From positions 8,246,001-8,310,000 of the forward strand of contig NC_135059.1 of NCBI RefSeq assembly GCF_051014685.1: a stretch of 64,000 nucleotides of DNA, in the 5' to 3' direction. This DNA comes from Ptiloglossa arizonensis. Lineage: Eukaryota; Arthropoda; Insecta; Hymenoptera; Colletidae. The notes under the pieces are model-generated. The model was not told the origin of the DNA. It ran no database searches and worked only from the letters and a program-made list of their open reading frames with translations. Numbering within the stretch: position 1 is the first letter of the stretch; each line of letters begins with the position of its first letter. Shown here piece after piece: positions 23,701 through 35,519 of the stretch. The translations under genes were made by a program, and so were the position numbers.

Positions 23701-26121
23701 CGCCATTAATTCGTTTTCGGCCGCATCGCGCAGGCAGTATGCGAGAGGAAACGGCGCGACTTCAAACGTTACGTAAAGTGCAATGATACAGCACAGCGTG
23801 CACCTTCGTGATTACTTACGCTTGAATGACATAATTCTGCCCGAGACCAGGTAATATTACGGTCGTTGCGGCATTCGCAGAAGGTGCGTTCCGCAAATAG
23901 GTCCGGAGGATAACATTAAAGGCTATCGAAGAAGAAAGCATTATTTAAAAATTATTTTCACACGTCACTTTCACCTATAAATAAGTTCTCGCGTGACAGC
24001 CACTATCGAGCCGCGCAACTTCGCCCGGCAAAGAATTTTAAAATAAATAACGATTCTTTCGATCGGTTCGGTCCACGGTGTGTTCGACCGAGAGAAATGA
24101 ATTCGAAATCGCGAACGAAATAAAAATAACAAGTTTTACGTTTAATTAACCCACTTAACTTCGGAGCGTACCCAAACGATACGATTCTAAAATCATGAGG
24201 TATTCGCTGGTAAATAGGTTGAAAACCATGAAGATCGCGAACCATCGATTTGGATAATTTTGTTAAATGAAAACCTAGTAAAAATTACTAGGTTTCTTAT
24301 TGGACGAACGCGATTCGTTACTTTTATTCTTCCACAGTCTCGAAATTATTTTCCTCGAAGCAGGCACCCCGTTTCGAGACGATCGTTTCGAAAATTCGTA
24401 TAATTTATCGAGATCGCGGCAACATAAAAATTTCTCAATCTCGCGCATTGCGAAACGAATAACAACTTCGTGGCTCCTGCGGATCAACAGGTATATCAAG
24501 GTGGGAATAACGTTACGGACCAACGAATAAATAACAAAATTGAATATGACAAATACGATCGTGGCTTCTATAAATATTTCATAAACCATTCGATGAACTC
24601 TCTGCCGAGTGTTTCGCATGCTCGATGCTCGAGGCGCATTAACGCGGACAGTTGGTTCGATCGTTCCATTCATAATCCGCAGCAACGACTGCTGCGGTAA
24701 ACAGACTGGAAAGTGGTCAATACTTCCTCGGCTGAGTCGATCGGACAGGTGGAGAACTAACGGGATGCGCTGTTGGAATTTAGGAAGGCCGGGGCCCGAA
24801 GCTATGGAACGAAGACGAGTCTCTCTCCTCCCACCATGTTATCTTCCACACGCTCCTTATGTAATTTTCAAGGATATGCACCAGTTACGTTCGCACCTCT
24901 AAACACGCAGAATCCTACGTACCGCGATCATTTATACCTTGGAATAATTCTGTGCTCAGATTAGTTAATACTTTATTTGGTCCACGAAATTTGCGATCTA
25001 ATCAGAGGGTAGATAAAAGTAACCGAAAGTCGACACTTACACGGAAAAAGAACGAAGATAAAGAACCCTAACGGTCGTATTCGCGATAAGAGAACGTAAT
25101 TAGACAGTGACTGTATCTGGTTTACTATATAAGTAATAATGTAATTACGCGTGATTATACGTGTAGTAATCGAGACTGTGAACAGTCGTACGGGTGTCGT
25201 TTAAAATTTTACTATTTTCTTACGGAACTCGAGGAGGAAATGCGCGAAGAAAACAAAATTTCATTTTCTTTTGCACCGATCTCGGTGGAACTTTTTCATC
25301 CAGAACGATGTATCTTTGACTAATTACTGTAATTACCGAAGTTCGATATTGGCGATTATTTAGGTAGTTACGATGCAAATGAGCTCTTCGTTTTCCAATC
25401 TTCGTGGAAGGAAATGATTGGAATTGTACAAATTTACGATTGCGTCTAAACGACCGTGTAAGTTTTAATAAAAATAGTATAAAGTTTAATCGAATGTCCT
25501 CATCTCGCACCATCTATCCATAAATGGCGACGACAGTTACCTCCTGTATATCGCTTCTCTTTATATACTTGCGTATTCGTTACACGTAAAAGTTTGCAAA
25601 ATGTTTCAAATCAATTTTAAACAAAATTAAATTCTATAAAAAACTATCAGTACATATACCTCGATACGATTCCATACACGATCAAAGTTTAGTAGGTATA
25701 CCCGTACAATTTCGTCGACTTTCTCACGAAAAAGACCAGCAAGAGGTCGACCAATCCGCGGCTAGTTAACCTTCGATAATTCTCCGTGTACATAAGCTTT
25801 GCTTACGAGTGATTTACCCGTGGTTGTTCGGTCGACCGTCCTTCTCGCGAGTCTTCGTCCAAGAGAAACAATCGATCGATCGAACTTCTAAATCTCGAAC
25901 CCCGTATCGGTCGTTTCAATTCCCTTGGATGAATACTTTGATCTATCTGCATCGGTTTCTCGAAGACTCCGGGTCCCGTCCTGAAACGCGGACATTCCCT
26001 CGAAGGAAATTAGAACGCGTTGTTTTTCCCGGCCAAGGAATCGTCTCATTGTTACGGCGAGTCTCACGAGAGTTTCGCGGCACACGGAGGAGAACAATGG
26101 ATCGGTTCGTCGAGCGCATGA

Positions 26122-26165
26122 CGCATGCGCATTCTTTCGGGTTGCAGGTGCGCGCGCGCATGCGC
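26122..26165. promoter_or_regulatory. Two NRF-1-like palindromes (CGCATGCGCA, GCGCATGCGC)
   Basis: CGCATGCGCA (26122-26131) and GCGCATGCGC (26156-26165) fit the core of the NRF-1 (ewg in insects) site, YGCGCANGCGCR or its half. They lie in a CpG-rich island with no exon I can assign, so binding is an inference. Confidence 0.3.
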
Positions 26166-27930
26166 GGCAAGTAATTCGATACACGAGCGAAAAAACGACT
26201 GTTTGTCCACGTGATTCGCCTTCGAACGGACGTTCGTTGCTTCTTCGAATTGACAGGGGGGATTAGCCGCTGGCCCGCTCGATGGGGGAACCACTCGATA
26301 TTCCACGAAGAAGGATATTATTGTTACTGGTATTCCGTGAATTCGTCGAGCACGTGCGACGAACGCCCCGCAAGCGTTCAAGTGATTGCGGCCGCTACAT
26401 CGAGATCAACGTATCCGCGCGCGATGTACCGCGAGCAACCATAAAATAAAAAAAATACCTGTGAGCTCGAGTAGGGTACTCGACCGTGTGAATTAAATTT
26501 AAATCAAAGTTGGATCAATATATTTTATTACAAAAATTACGCAGATAATGAAGTCGAACCTTACTTTGTCAATGGAAGGTGATAAGGGAAGAAGTGAAAA
26601 CAGTTATTTAAATTCGGTTCGATTTTGCACTCTGAGCACCAAACTGTTACAAATACAGTCATTTTTTCCCCGTACTTGTACCGGAACGAACTGTGTTATC
26701 CCTCTTCTGTCCCTTCTCTTTTTCAGGGGGCACCGATTACTCGTGCATGTGTTTACCGGATCAAATTGCACCATCTTTTATTGTACGAGTCGTCGAGCCA
26801 CACCCGTCGGCTAAAACAGCGAAATACGCATACCGTGGCTTATTCGCCGTGTCCGTCCTTAAAGGATTAAGGCCCACCCCGTTCGCGCGAACTGTATATA
26901 GTAAATAGCGCGCGTGCGTCGAAGGAGACAATTCCAGGCACCGGACATTAAAACCGAGGCAGCGGTTTGAAAAAAAAAAAAAAAAAAAAAAACAAGCTGT
27001 TCCGTCTCGACGAAGAAACGCGGATTGCTCTGCAAAAACGGCGCGACCGTTCGCCAGTATTTTCACTTGCGACACCAAATAAAACCGAATGTGGGCTAAT
27101 GGCCGAAAGAGGCAGCACGAAGTAGAACCCCTCGATTTAGAGCCACCGTCGCGAGAGGCATACGATCACAGTTCCGAAACGAGTTTCACGATTCCATTTG
27201 GAAGTTCTCCGCTAAATCCTGTCTCACGCGATGGAAATACCGGTTGTATCAAAGGAAATGCTCTACATACCCGACGGAAAGAGCAGACTATATAACCACC
27301 GCCGGTCTTTTAAGCCTTTAACATCACCGGCGTGCTCTGCCATCTTAATTCTGCAATTATACACGCATGGATAAATTTACTTTTTATTCAAGGATGTGCC
27401 TCTCTTTTACGTTCACTGCTGCGTTTCTCGGGCCCGGTTTCATACATGTAGGCGATTTTTTCACCGCGAGATGGTACTCGATAAACCAGCCGAGAGCTAC
27501 TCCACATTTTAGTTCACGTGGTCTCGCTGTTAATGTTTTTGATTAAAATTAATCCGCGGGTTCGTGTTAATTTCTCGTGAAAGCGAATATCGAGCGTGCG
27601 CGTGTTATCCGCGCGAGAATTTCCTTTTTTTCTTTCTCTCTCTCTCTCTCTCGATCGATCGATCGATCGCGATACGATCGAATCACGAACCGTGATCGTC
27701 GAGAAAAATATCCCGTGAAATATTAAATGAAAATATTTCCCCGCCCGGAACACATCGATTTCGATATGTCCGCCGGCGAAATCCTTTCACTGGACGAGTT
27801 AACGATTTCCTCGACGACGGGCTTCGAGAAATCGGGATTCGACTGCATTGTACCGCGGTATCGATCGGTGCATCGGTTGCAAAACCATCCATCGGAGGAG
27901 AAAACGCCATTTCCGTGGCGAGCGCGCACA

Positions 27931-28181
27931 TGCGCACGCGCACATGCGCAAGTGCACGCTCTGTTCTTCCCAGAAGCCGCTTTTCTAACGCGCTGTTATT
28001 TTTTTTTCTCTCCTCTCCTTTTTCTTTCTTTTTTTTTTTCTTTCTTTCTTTCTTCTTACTCCATAATCGCTACTTTCCCGCAAATTGTCCGGCAAATTCT
28101 AGACTACCGGCGAAATCAAACACACCGTGAGTGCATCGTAAAAGTATTAGGTGCTTGCTTTCGTTTTGGCGTTGCGATCCG
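27931..28181 (+). promoter_or_regulatory. Candidate plus-strand promoter and splice donor
   Basis: TGCGCACGCGCA at 27931-27942 matches the NRF-1 consensus. About 240 bp downstream on the plus strand is a strong donor, GATCCG|GTAAGTAATT, cut after 28181. Between them is a pyrimidine tract. The open frame at 27727-28185 spans this block but is low-complexity and unrecognised. This could be a first exon of an unseen plus-strand transcript, or chance. Confidence 0.2.
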
Positions 28182-29639
28182 GTAAGTAATTTGTTCGACG
28201 ATTCAATTACGTCCGCCTTATACTTGTACCGGCCGATTCGATGTAATCTAGATTCCTGATTGTAATACCGGTAACTCTTTTCTACGTAGAGAAATTGCAC
28301 GAAACGTCGAAAGAAACAAGGAAAAAAAAAATTATAATACATATATATGATACGTGTGTGTGCGTGTATATGGCTGGAAGGTAGATGAACCGCCATCAAT
28401 CACAGATTCGTATACCGAATATGTAACGCGGTATACTTACATTCCATAAGTCAACGGACGCTTGGTAAATTGCGGAACACGAACGAATTAACATTACGAA
28501 ATAATTCGTAAATTACGAAACGAAACTAACATTTCTTGATTCCTTGTGTCACGGACGTGAATCGTCTACGTTGAGTGTATTGACGAAGGGTCGATGAATA
28601 ATTTTAACGTCTTCGAGAATATTGACAGTGTACGAGAATGTACACGTGGTTTTTCAATTATTTAAAATATTGTAAGATAAACGTGACGCATTATGGATCA
28701 GTATCATCTTGGGAATTCACTTCCGCGTACAGTTTTCTTTTTGTTGAATATTTATTATTCACGTTGCACGTACGCGTGATAAATTTGACGGTAAAATAAT
28801 AGCTTGAAATAAGAAACTGTGAAAAAGAAGTACGTATATGTATATTGAGGCTTGCATTCCGCAAATTGGATAAGCGAGTGTCTGGTGACTTATGGACAGC
28901 AGTATACATGGGAAAGCACTTAAGATTGTCGTTTTAAATCGCTTCTAAACTATCCGTTACATAACAAATCATTACACATAAAAGTTGTGTGGTTTCCAGA
29001 GGGACATATGTATGTTGTTCCAATCATTTCTTCACCGTCTCGTTTTTCTATTCAGATTTCAAGGTCACCTTGGATCTTTCACAAGTTCAGAATGTTTCTC
29101 GTCGAAAGACGAAAAATATAGAGTAGAATATTTATTTTCCGTAAACTTTATTCGCTGTAAATCCAACAATTAACGAGATCTTTGCGAAACTATTTTCAAT
29201 CTTACTTAATTATCTTGCTTGAGCCACGTTCGAAACACGATGTCGATTACATCGATGTAATCTGGTAATAAAGTAAAACACGGCACGTTCGATCGTTTAG
29301 CTACTACGTTTTGTTGCTCCTTACTTTCTACTATTGTTAGTGGTTCGCGATATATGTACTTCATTTTTTAACGAACGTCACGAGAAAATAGTACAACGGG
29401 TATTAATGTTTCTAAACGTAATGACCATAGGAATTAGAAGGTTGTTTTTGAAATGCAAATTAGAATTTAATTTCAATTTTCATTAATATCTCGTTAACTA
29501 ACCGGTTTCAGGACAAATTGAAGGTAATACTTTTCGACTAAAGTACTCTTTCGAATATTAGCACAAAAAGTGTGAGATTGTGTTTAAAGAATGGCAAGTG
29601 ATAACGAAGTCGTTAAAAAACAAGTGATCGGATTTTTGT

Positions 29640-29790
29640 AAGGTACGAGGCGTTTATGTGGCAGCTTCGAGATACGTGTGAAAACTGGGTTAAGTATGAA
29701 AAATGCTGTGTTTGGTACCATGAAGATTGACTGTATTGCATATGATGATCTACTTTTTATCTGTTTGAACTGAATAGTAAAGTACAATAA
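29640..29790 (+). mobile_element. Possible DDE transposase C-terminal tail relic
   Basis: A plus-strand frame reads DTCENWVKYEKCCVWYHED, followed after a frame change by AYDDLLFICLN and a stop. The Trp-x2-x-x2-Cys-x3-Trp-x-His-x2 pattern resembles the Cys/His knuckle that ends many pogo/Tigger-like transposases (WxxCxxCxxWxHxxC...F-I-C). The upstream ~90 bases are broken. Only this short tail is visible, so the call is weak. Confidence 0.3.
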
Positions 29791-29799
29791 GTATGTGTG

Positions 29800-32700
29800 C
29801 GTGTGCGCGTGTATGTAAATAATTAATAAATAATGATAGTGAAGTTTACTTCACAGTGTGTTCAAAGAAATGCAATTAAATTCATATTGGCCACATTCCC
29901 CAGATACATGCTCATATTACCCCACTGCACGAGGTATACAAAAGAACTCTCACACGCAACTGTATTTCTTCGCGCAAAGTTTTATCGAGTAACAATGTAC
30001 AGTAGTTGTTAAATGTAATTTTTACATTCTCGTTGTGTTTATTTATTTTGAAAAATAAACTAAATTATTCCCATAAAAATCCGAACGCCCCTAATGTTAA
30101 CTTGCGTGTTTAGCTTTTTCTAACGGTCGTTCTAAAAAGTACAAAACTTTTTATTTCATTTTTTAAATATTTAAAAGTAATTACAAAGAAAGAAGATATA
30201 TGAAAATTTCTGCTGGAAACATGTAAAACAATTTGCTTGAAACAAAAAAAACTTATTTTCAGGTTCTAAAAGAAAAATGACAGTGAAATATTATTTGATA
30301 AGAAACTTTCATATTATATTTGTAAGTTTTGAATAGGGCTGGGTTAAATCTGGATTGGATAGGGGATGAGTTTGAATTATGTTCCAAGTCTTTAGAATTG
30401 AGAAAGTTTCAAGAGCAGCCAGCTATGGCGTTCATCGTCCCACTGGATAGAACGAGATCGACACTGTTCTAAGAAAGTGGGTAAAGCAACGAAAGGAACA
30501 ATAAGTGGGATGCAACCCTCTATGAAGCAAAAGCGAGGTACAGTGTATGATCAAATGTTAGGCATCTCGTACCATCGAGCGACCGTCTCGATACGCCTAC
30601 TTGATTCAAAAAGACGACACTCGTCGAGCTGGCAAAGAGGTATGCTCATCAAGAGGTACACTTGAAACCACCACCTTGATATTATGTTGTCTTTTAAAAT
30701 AGTCAAGTGTACTTAGCCAATGAAAAGGTGAGAGCAACCCCATGTAATAAATGCAATGCAGGCTGTGCAAACTTCTTACCTCTTTGTCAAAATATAGTGT
30801 CAATTTGATTAAAAGATTTGGTTAGATTTTGCAACAATTAAATAACGATACATAACTAAATTGCGAATACTTATGAACGCGAGTTATGCAGAAAATATAT
30901 GTTATTGTACAGTATATGTATATCGTGTAATACATTGTTAAACACGTGATAGTTTATTAAACTTCGAAATATATTTGATCATATTTACAATACACAAATG
31001 TTTGCGTAAAACTTAGGGGTAAATATTGATTGTTACCAGTTCTTGGTTCGTAAGCAACTGCTCGCACTTGGTAAATTAAAATTACGTTTTTTCTTTTCTT
31101 AGAAATAATTATTTTCTCTAATTTCTAACATTAATCTGAACAGTATTTCGTTCGTTGCGATTCGTTCTAACTAAAATATAGATATGTATCCCCCTCCCCT
31201 AATAATTTTCATATATGTGAAAATTCGAGAGCAGATATTTTCGAAGAACAATTTGGCGCGCTGTTACACCGTTATTTTTAATTCTCGTGTCTCGACTAAT
31301 CGCACAATTGAAGGTGGAAGGCTTCCGTTTGGGATAAAAGCAAATGGTTGGCAAGATTCTCTTGCTCGGAGACCGATGATTACGTAACAGGTCAAGCATG
31401 CGCCGTAGGTGGTGGGGATGGATTGTATAAGCTGTGCTCCTTATTGGATAGATTACCTCGATAATTGCATGAACCTCGATACCTGCAGAAACGTCCAGAC
31501 CCCGTTTTCCTGAAACTGTCGAGATTCCACTCGCGCATATTCCCTGTTCCTGCAATCGTATATAAATAAATCATCCGTGTCTAATTCACGGATTTGTTAT
31601 CGTCGAACGATTACCAATATTACAGGGCTATCATCGTGCGTGAAACCGTGTCGCCCCACATTGGAAATTAACATAACATTGTCGATCTTTCAACCAGATT
31701 AACGGAGAAACCAGACACGCGGAATAATCGATCGAATAGCAGCGGACAGGTTTCTCGGACTTGTTATGGTTTTAAATTCGCGGACGTGCGCACACGATGC
31801 GACCGAATCCTTCGAAGGCAGATCATTTTTTCAAGCGACGTGTCCCGTCTCTCTTTCTCCCATTCGTTGCTCCCCTTTTCTTTCTTTTCTTTCGTCGTTT
31901 CGTTTTATTTTCCCTTAACGACGTTCCGTAACGGTACAGGACTCGGTGTTTCTTCTCGCACTGTCTGCGCGGTGGTATCGTCGTAAGCCGGATTACATTT
32001 AACCAAGAATTACGTTCGATTCGCCGACAATAATTTTCCATTCACTGGCAATAACTTTAACGTCGTGGTAACGTTTTCGCGAGTACACGGGAATGCTAAT
32101 TGCTCAATTAGTTCCACGGGAGACACGAATTTTACGGTACGGCGATATTATAACCGAAAGAATTGATTAATAAAAATTTGAACCGATACGCGAGTGTTGT
32201 AAATTTGTTACTTTAGCGCGCCGTATTTTTCTTTCCTCTTTTCACTTCGTAATGGATAAGCACGGTTTCCTTCGTACAAGTAGGAATATTCGAATCGTAC
32301 GAACGATCGTTTTATACGAATTGTGAAAGCGACGAACGGTTGGGATTCGTTTTTTTTTCTTTTTTTTTTCCCCACTCCGCTCGTAATATTCGATTCCTTA
32401 AACCGTCGATGACATTTAAAAACCGACAGCCTTGATTTCTGCGATCGAACGAATTCCGTATTCCCCTCGCGACTTCTCTTCTTCTTTTTACGCTCTTTTT
32501 CTGCGACGTTGTATGGAAATGGCGCTGTGTCGTTACCGACTGTGAAACGAGAGTTCCGCGGAGACGGACAGACAGACAGACAGACAGACGGACAGACAGA
32601 CGAGGACGCGAACCTGACCTCACCAAAGAACGAGACGACTCGACTTTCAGGAGCTCGTAAAGCAGCCGCACGCCGACCTCAAGGTGAAGCCCTCGATGTT

Positions 32701-32970
32701 CACCGAACTTTCTCCGATTTGCTCCTGTTTGCGTTCGAGAGATTCGACTTCTTTGTTTCGGCTACCCTTTCGTTCGAGCTCTTTCGTTTGCGTTTCTACG
32801 CGTTCTTTTTCTTCTCGGAACAAATTCTCATCGGTTAAACATTTTCGATACGTAAACGTATCGCGTCGTTTCCAATCTTTTTTATTTTGGACTCGAGATT
32901 CTGCGATCACCAGTTTGGCAATCATAAGTTCCATTAAATTTGGCACATTGTGAGGAAATAATTCACAAGT
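29800..32970. other. No gene recognised
   Basis: This is AT-rich sequence with a slightly GC-richer block at 31750-32650. A (GACA)n microsatellite lies at about 32566-32600. Open frames at 30477-30665 (plus) and 31199-31555 (minus) have no resemblance to known families. Confidence 0.5.
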
Positions 32971-32974
32971 TCTT

Positions 32975-33560
32975 GTATAGAAACTTTTGAAATATACATT
33001 ATTTTTTTCATGGATGTAATTCGATTAATGGGATCAATTTTTTCTGCATAAATGTAAATTCAATTTACATCCGATGCGAGAGGTTTGCGTTTTGCCTGTA
33101 CAATCAGTATTTATATAGTTGCACCGGTGAGAGTAGGTTTCCCGGTCTGTAGCAAGAAAATAATCGACGTAATCGAGTCTTTCTTCCGAGACAGACCTCC
33201 TTACAGCGGATTCGTTCTTAATCTTTTTTTCTTGGCGTTTGTGATTGCGCCACGCGTTTTTCTTAGCACTCTATCGGTCAATATTAACACTTCCGACCAG
33301 TAGTGGTGAAAGTTGAGAAGAAAGATTTTGTCAAAAAAAAAAAAAAAAAACTGGCGAGGTAATATTTGCCGTGCTCGTTGTTATCACTGATTCGTTATGT
33401 ACTGAATTTATGCACTTTCGAGGCGAGAAATCTGGCACACTACTCGAAAAATTAGCTGTTGATCGACTATTATTATCACTTTGGATTTTTTCCAAAATTG
33501 TAAATGCGGACACGATATTTTGAATATCATTTTCTTATACCAATCCATTGACTGATTTTT
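32975..33560. repeat. Dispersed repeat, copy 2 (partner at about 2130-2640)
   Basis: Same-strand counterpart of the repeat near 2130. It shares ATGGATGTAATTCGATTAATG (against ATAGAGGTAATCGCATTAATG), AATCGAGTCTTTCTTC and the GTTTTTCTTAGCACT block. The 3' part contains an extra poly-A interruption at about 33333-33350. The in-frame stretch at 33085-33303 parallels the frame of copy 1. Confidence 0.6.
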
Positions 33561-33569
33561 ATATATCAA

Positions 33570-33745
33570 ATTGAATAAAATTAAATCCTACTTAATTCTA
33601 ACTCCATTTTAATTAAACAAAATCAAATCTTACTTAATTCTAACTCTATTCCAATTAAACGAAATTGAATCTTATTTAATTCAAACTCTACCTCGATTAA
33701 GTAAAATTAAATTTTACATAATTCTAACTCTACTTCGACAAAGTA
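33570..33745. repeat. Tandem repeat, about 52-bp unit, about 3-4 copies
   Basis: Units share AAATTAAATCTTACTTAATT then CTAACTCTATTCCAATTAAA. They lie immediately next to dispersed repeat copy 2. Confidence 0.8.
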
Positions 33746-33829
33746 AACTGAGACCTTGTTCAAATCCCCAAAATTTCCTTCGAATTTCAAACCAATGATC
33801 TGAAAAATCATAAAAAATTCACGCGTTCG

Positions 33830-34600
33830 TCGAGTTCCAAATTTCAGCCGCGTAGACTTCAGTGGACAATGCCCGCGGCGTGAAACCAATCGGAAAACGT
33901 CTCCCAATACCGACCACCAACGAACGAAGCAACAGAGACCGACCGGACGAGCGGATTGTTTATTCGCGGAGAGACGGTCTCTTTGTAGGTTACTCTCTAT
34001 CTCCGTTGGCGAGATAACGCAGAGGCATGCGTGTATCGAAACGAAACAACCACCAGGGATCGATTACCCGTGGATATCGGGTTTACGACGGCCCCGTTGA
34101 TGCGGAACGTAATTAAGTGGAATGGAAATATCGACGGGCATGAAAAAGTGGCGCGTGTCCAGTGGAACACATTGGCTGTGGCCCCGACATCGCGGAGATC
34201 TCGCGCGATTTCTGGCCTCCTCCTATGGCGAACGATTCGTCGTGAAACTCCGTAGATCGATCGTTACAATGTCGAGTTTCTGTTACGCTCGCCTCCTCCC
34301 CGATCGAACGACGATAACGAATGAGTTTCGACGGTGGAAAGTGAACGGTGGGAAACATGTGGGAAAATAGGCCATGATTGAGATCTTGCGGAGCCTCCGT
34401 TCCAGCACGACGCCCGCCGTCGATAAAACAAGTCGCCAGAAACGATTCGAGAGATACGTGGCGCCCTCTACCGGCCGGGTCGCGGTACCTCGAAAGACGT
34501 TCGCGGCGAGTGATACGGCGACGCGCATCTTTCGAGGTTCCGCGACAGGGGACTCGAATAAGTACTATATTAATCGATCAATTTATAGTCAAAAGGGGTT
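33830..34600. other. CpG-rich island, no gene recognised
   Basis: This is a GC-rich block with overlapping open frames on both strands (for example 34122-34370 plus, 34283-34528 minus). Their composition follows the base content and none looks like a known domain. It could be regulatory. Confidence 0.4.
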
Positions 34601-34704
34601 TTAATATTCGTCCAAAGTTCCAGTGTGTAAGTGGAGTAATTGAACGATTAAAGCGAAGCAACCGGTAATGAAAATTAAAATTTGTTTATTTTTCCAGTGG
34701 AAGC

Positions 34705-34788
34705 GAGTCCAAACACGATCTGAATTTGGATTAGTTTTAAGTACGATATGTAATTAAAAATAATTCAAAACAGGTCGTGTTTGGACTC
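34705..34788 (+). ncRNA. Long foldback hairpin (pre-miRNA-like or tiny foldback element)
   Basis: The left arm starts GAGTCCAAACACGATCTG and the right arm ends CAGGTCGTGTTTGGACTC. These pair over 18 bases with one G-U, and pairing then continues through AATTTGGATTAGTTTTAAGT against the inner right arm. The total stem is about 40 bp with a very small loop around 34745-34748. Most deviations are G-U compatible if read on the plus strand. The size (about 84 nt) fits a pre-miRNA, but the tiny loop and near-perfect stem fit a recent inverted duplication equally well. Confidence 0.4.
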
Positions 34789-34954
34789 ATTTTCGCGAGA
34801 AAAGCTTCGCAAAGCTTCCATCGTTAATAGTTTCACGAAGATGTACGAAATACAAAAGTGTACTTTTCTCGAAGAGATTAAATAAGTTAATCTTAAGTTA
34901 TTATTTCGTTCGCTACTCATGGATACTATAGAGCTCTTGTTAAAGCTCTAATTA

Positions 34955-35512
34955 TTGATCTCTTTCGTGTATGTTTGCTGCGAAAGTATTTGTAACGTAC
35001 AATTTTATAAGGACATTGATAAAAAATTGCGTCCCAGAAATTTAATTACACTTCAGCCACGTGAACAAAAATTACACTTTCATAAATCTCACACAAATAT
35101 CATTTCTTTCTTACCTAGTAAAAATTCAAAGAAACGCCGCCCTGTAGAAAAATATCCAACTCTGGAAAACGTTTCTACCGTTTACCTAAAGTTCCAACGT
35201 GGAAGTAATTTGTCGATTCCTCTTGATCCCCTGTCAATTATCTTTAATCGACCTCCCGGTAGCCAGAGAAAAAAAACGCTCACTTCTTGCAAGTTCTCCG
35301 TCAACAGTAACCGGTCCGATAATGCTACAAATTTCAACACTTTGCAATTGCTTCGTTTTCTGTTATACAATATGCACAACCGACGTACAGCTCTGCTTAT
35401 CTCACATGAGTCATTGCTACAGACGGAGTACGGTATAACGATTCGTTTGTTCAGTATTTTTTCATCGCGTTGCGACCTGTGTCACATCCGTGTGCTCTTC
35501 AACGAAATTTAA
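34955..35512 (+). other. Unrecognised 185-codon open frame
   Basis: This is the longest plus-strand open frame that is not a simple repeat. The product is basic with a KKLRPRN patch and many Asn/Ser; no signal peptide, membrane segment or domain is evident. There is no clear promoter, and the ATG context is weak. It overlaps a minus-strand site that looks like a recursive splice point (35115). Chance is the more likely explanation. Confidence 0.12.
35113..35127 (-). promoter_or_regulatory. Candidate recursive splice site (minus strand)
   Basis: On the minus strand GAATTTTTACTAG is followed directly by GTAAGAAA, an acceptor abutting a donor with the cut between 35115 and 35114. This is the ratchet-point arrangement used to remove very long introns in Drosophila. 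No exon is required. Confidence 0.2.
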
Positions 35513-35519
35513 CCGATAG

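Larger units (their letters stand above)
23700..29560. other. CpG-rich islands and plain sequence; no gene recognised
   Basis: Islands at 25850-26400, 26880-27300 and 27540-27960 carry palindromic GCGCATGCGC and TGCGCACGCGCA motifs. A short perfect hairpin, AAACCTAGTAA / TTACTAGGTTT, lies near 24270-24295. Low-complexity tracts are a 22-nt poly-A at about 26969-26991, (CT)n plus (GATC)n at about 27630-27670 and a pyrimidine tract at about 27998-28052. The minus-strand 136-codon frame at 24275-24685 resembles nothing known to me. Sequence from 28200 to 29560 is featureless. Confidence 0.45.

Noticed and set aside
34955..35512. 185-codon plus-strand frame as a real gene
   Set aside because: No recognisable domain, weak start context and no promoter; a frame of this length is possible by chance in 64 kb. 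Kept only as a low-confidence note.
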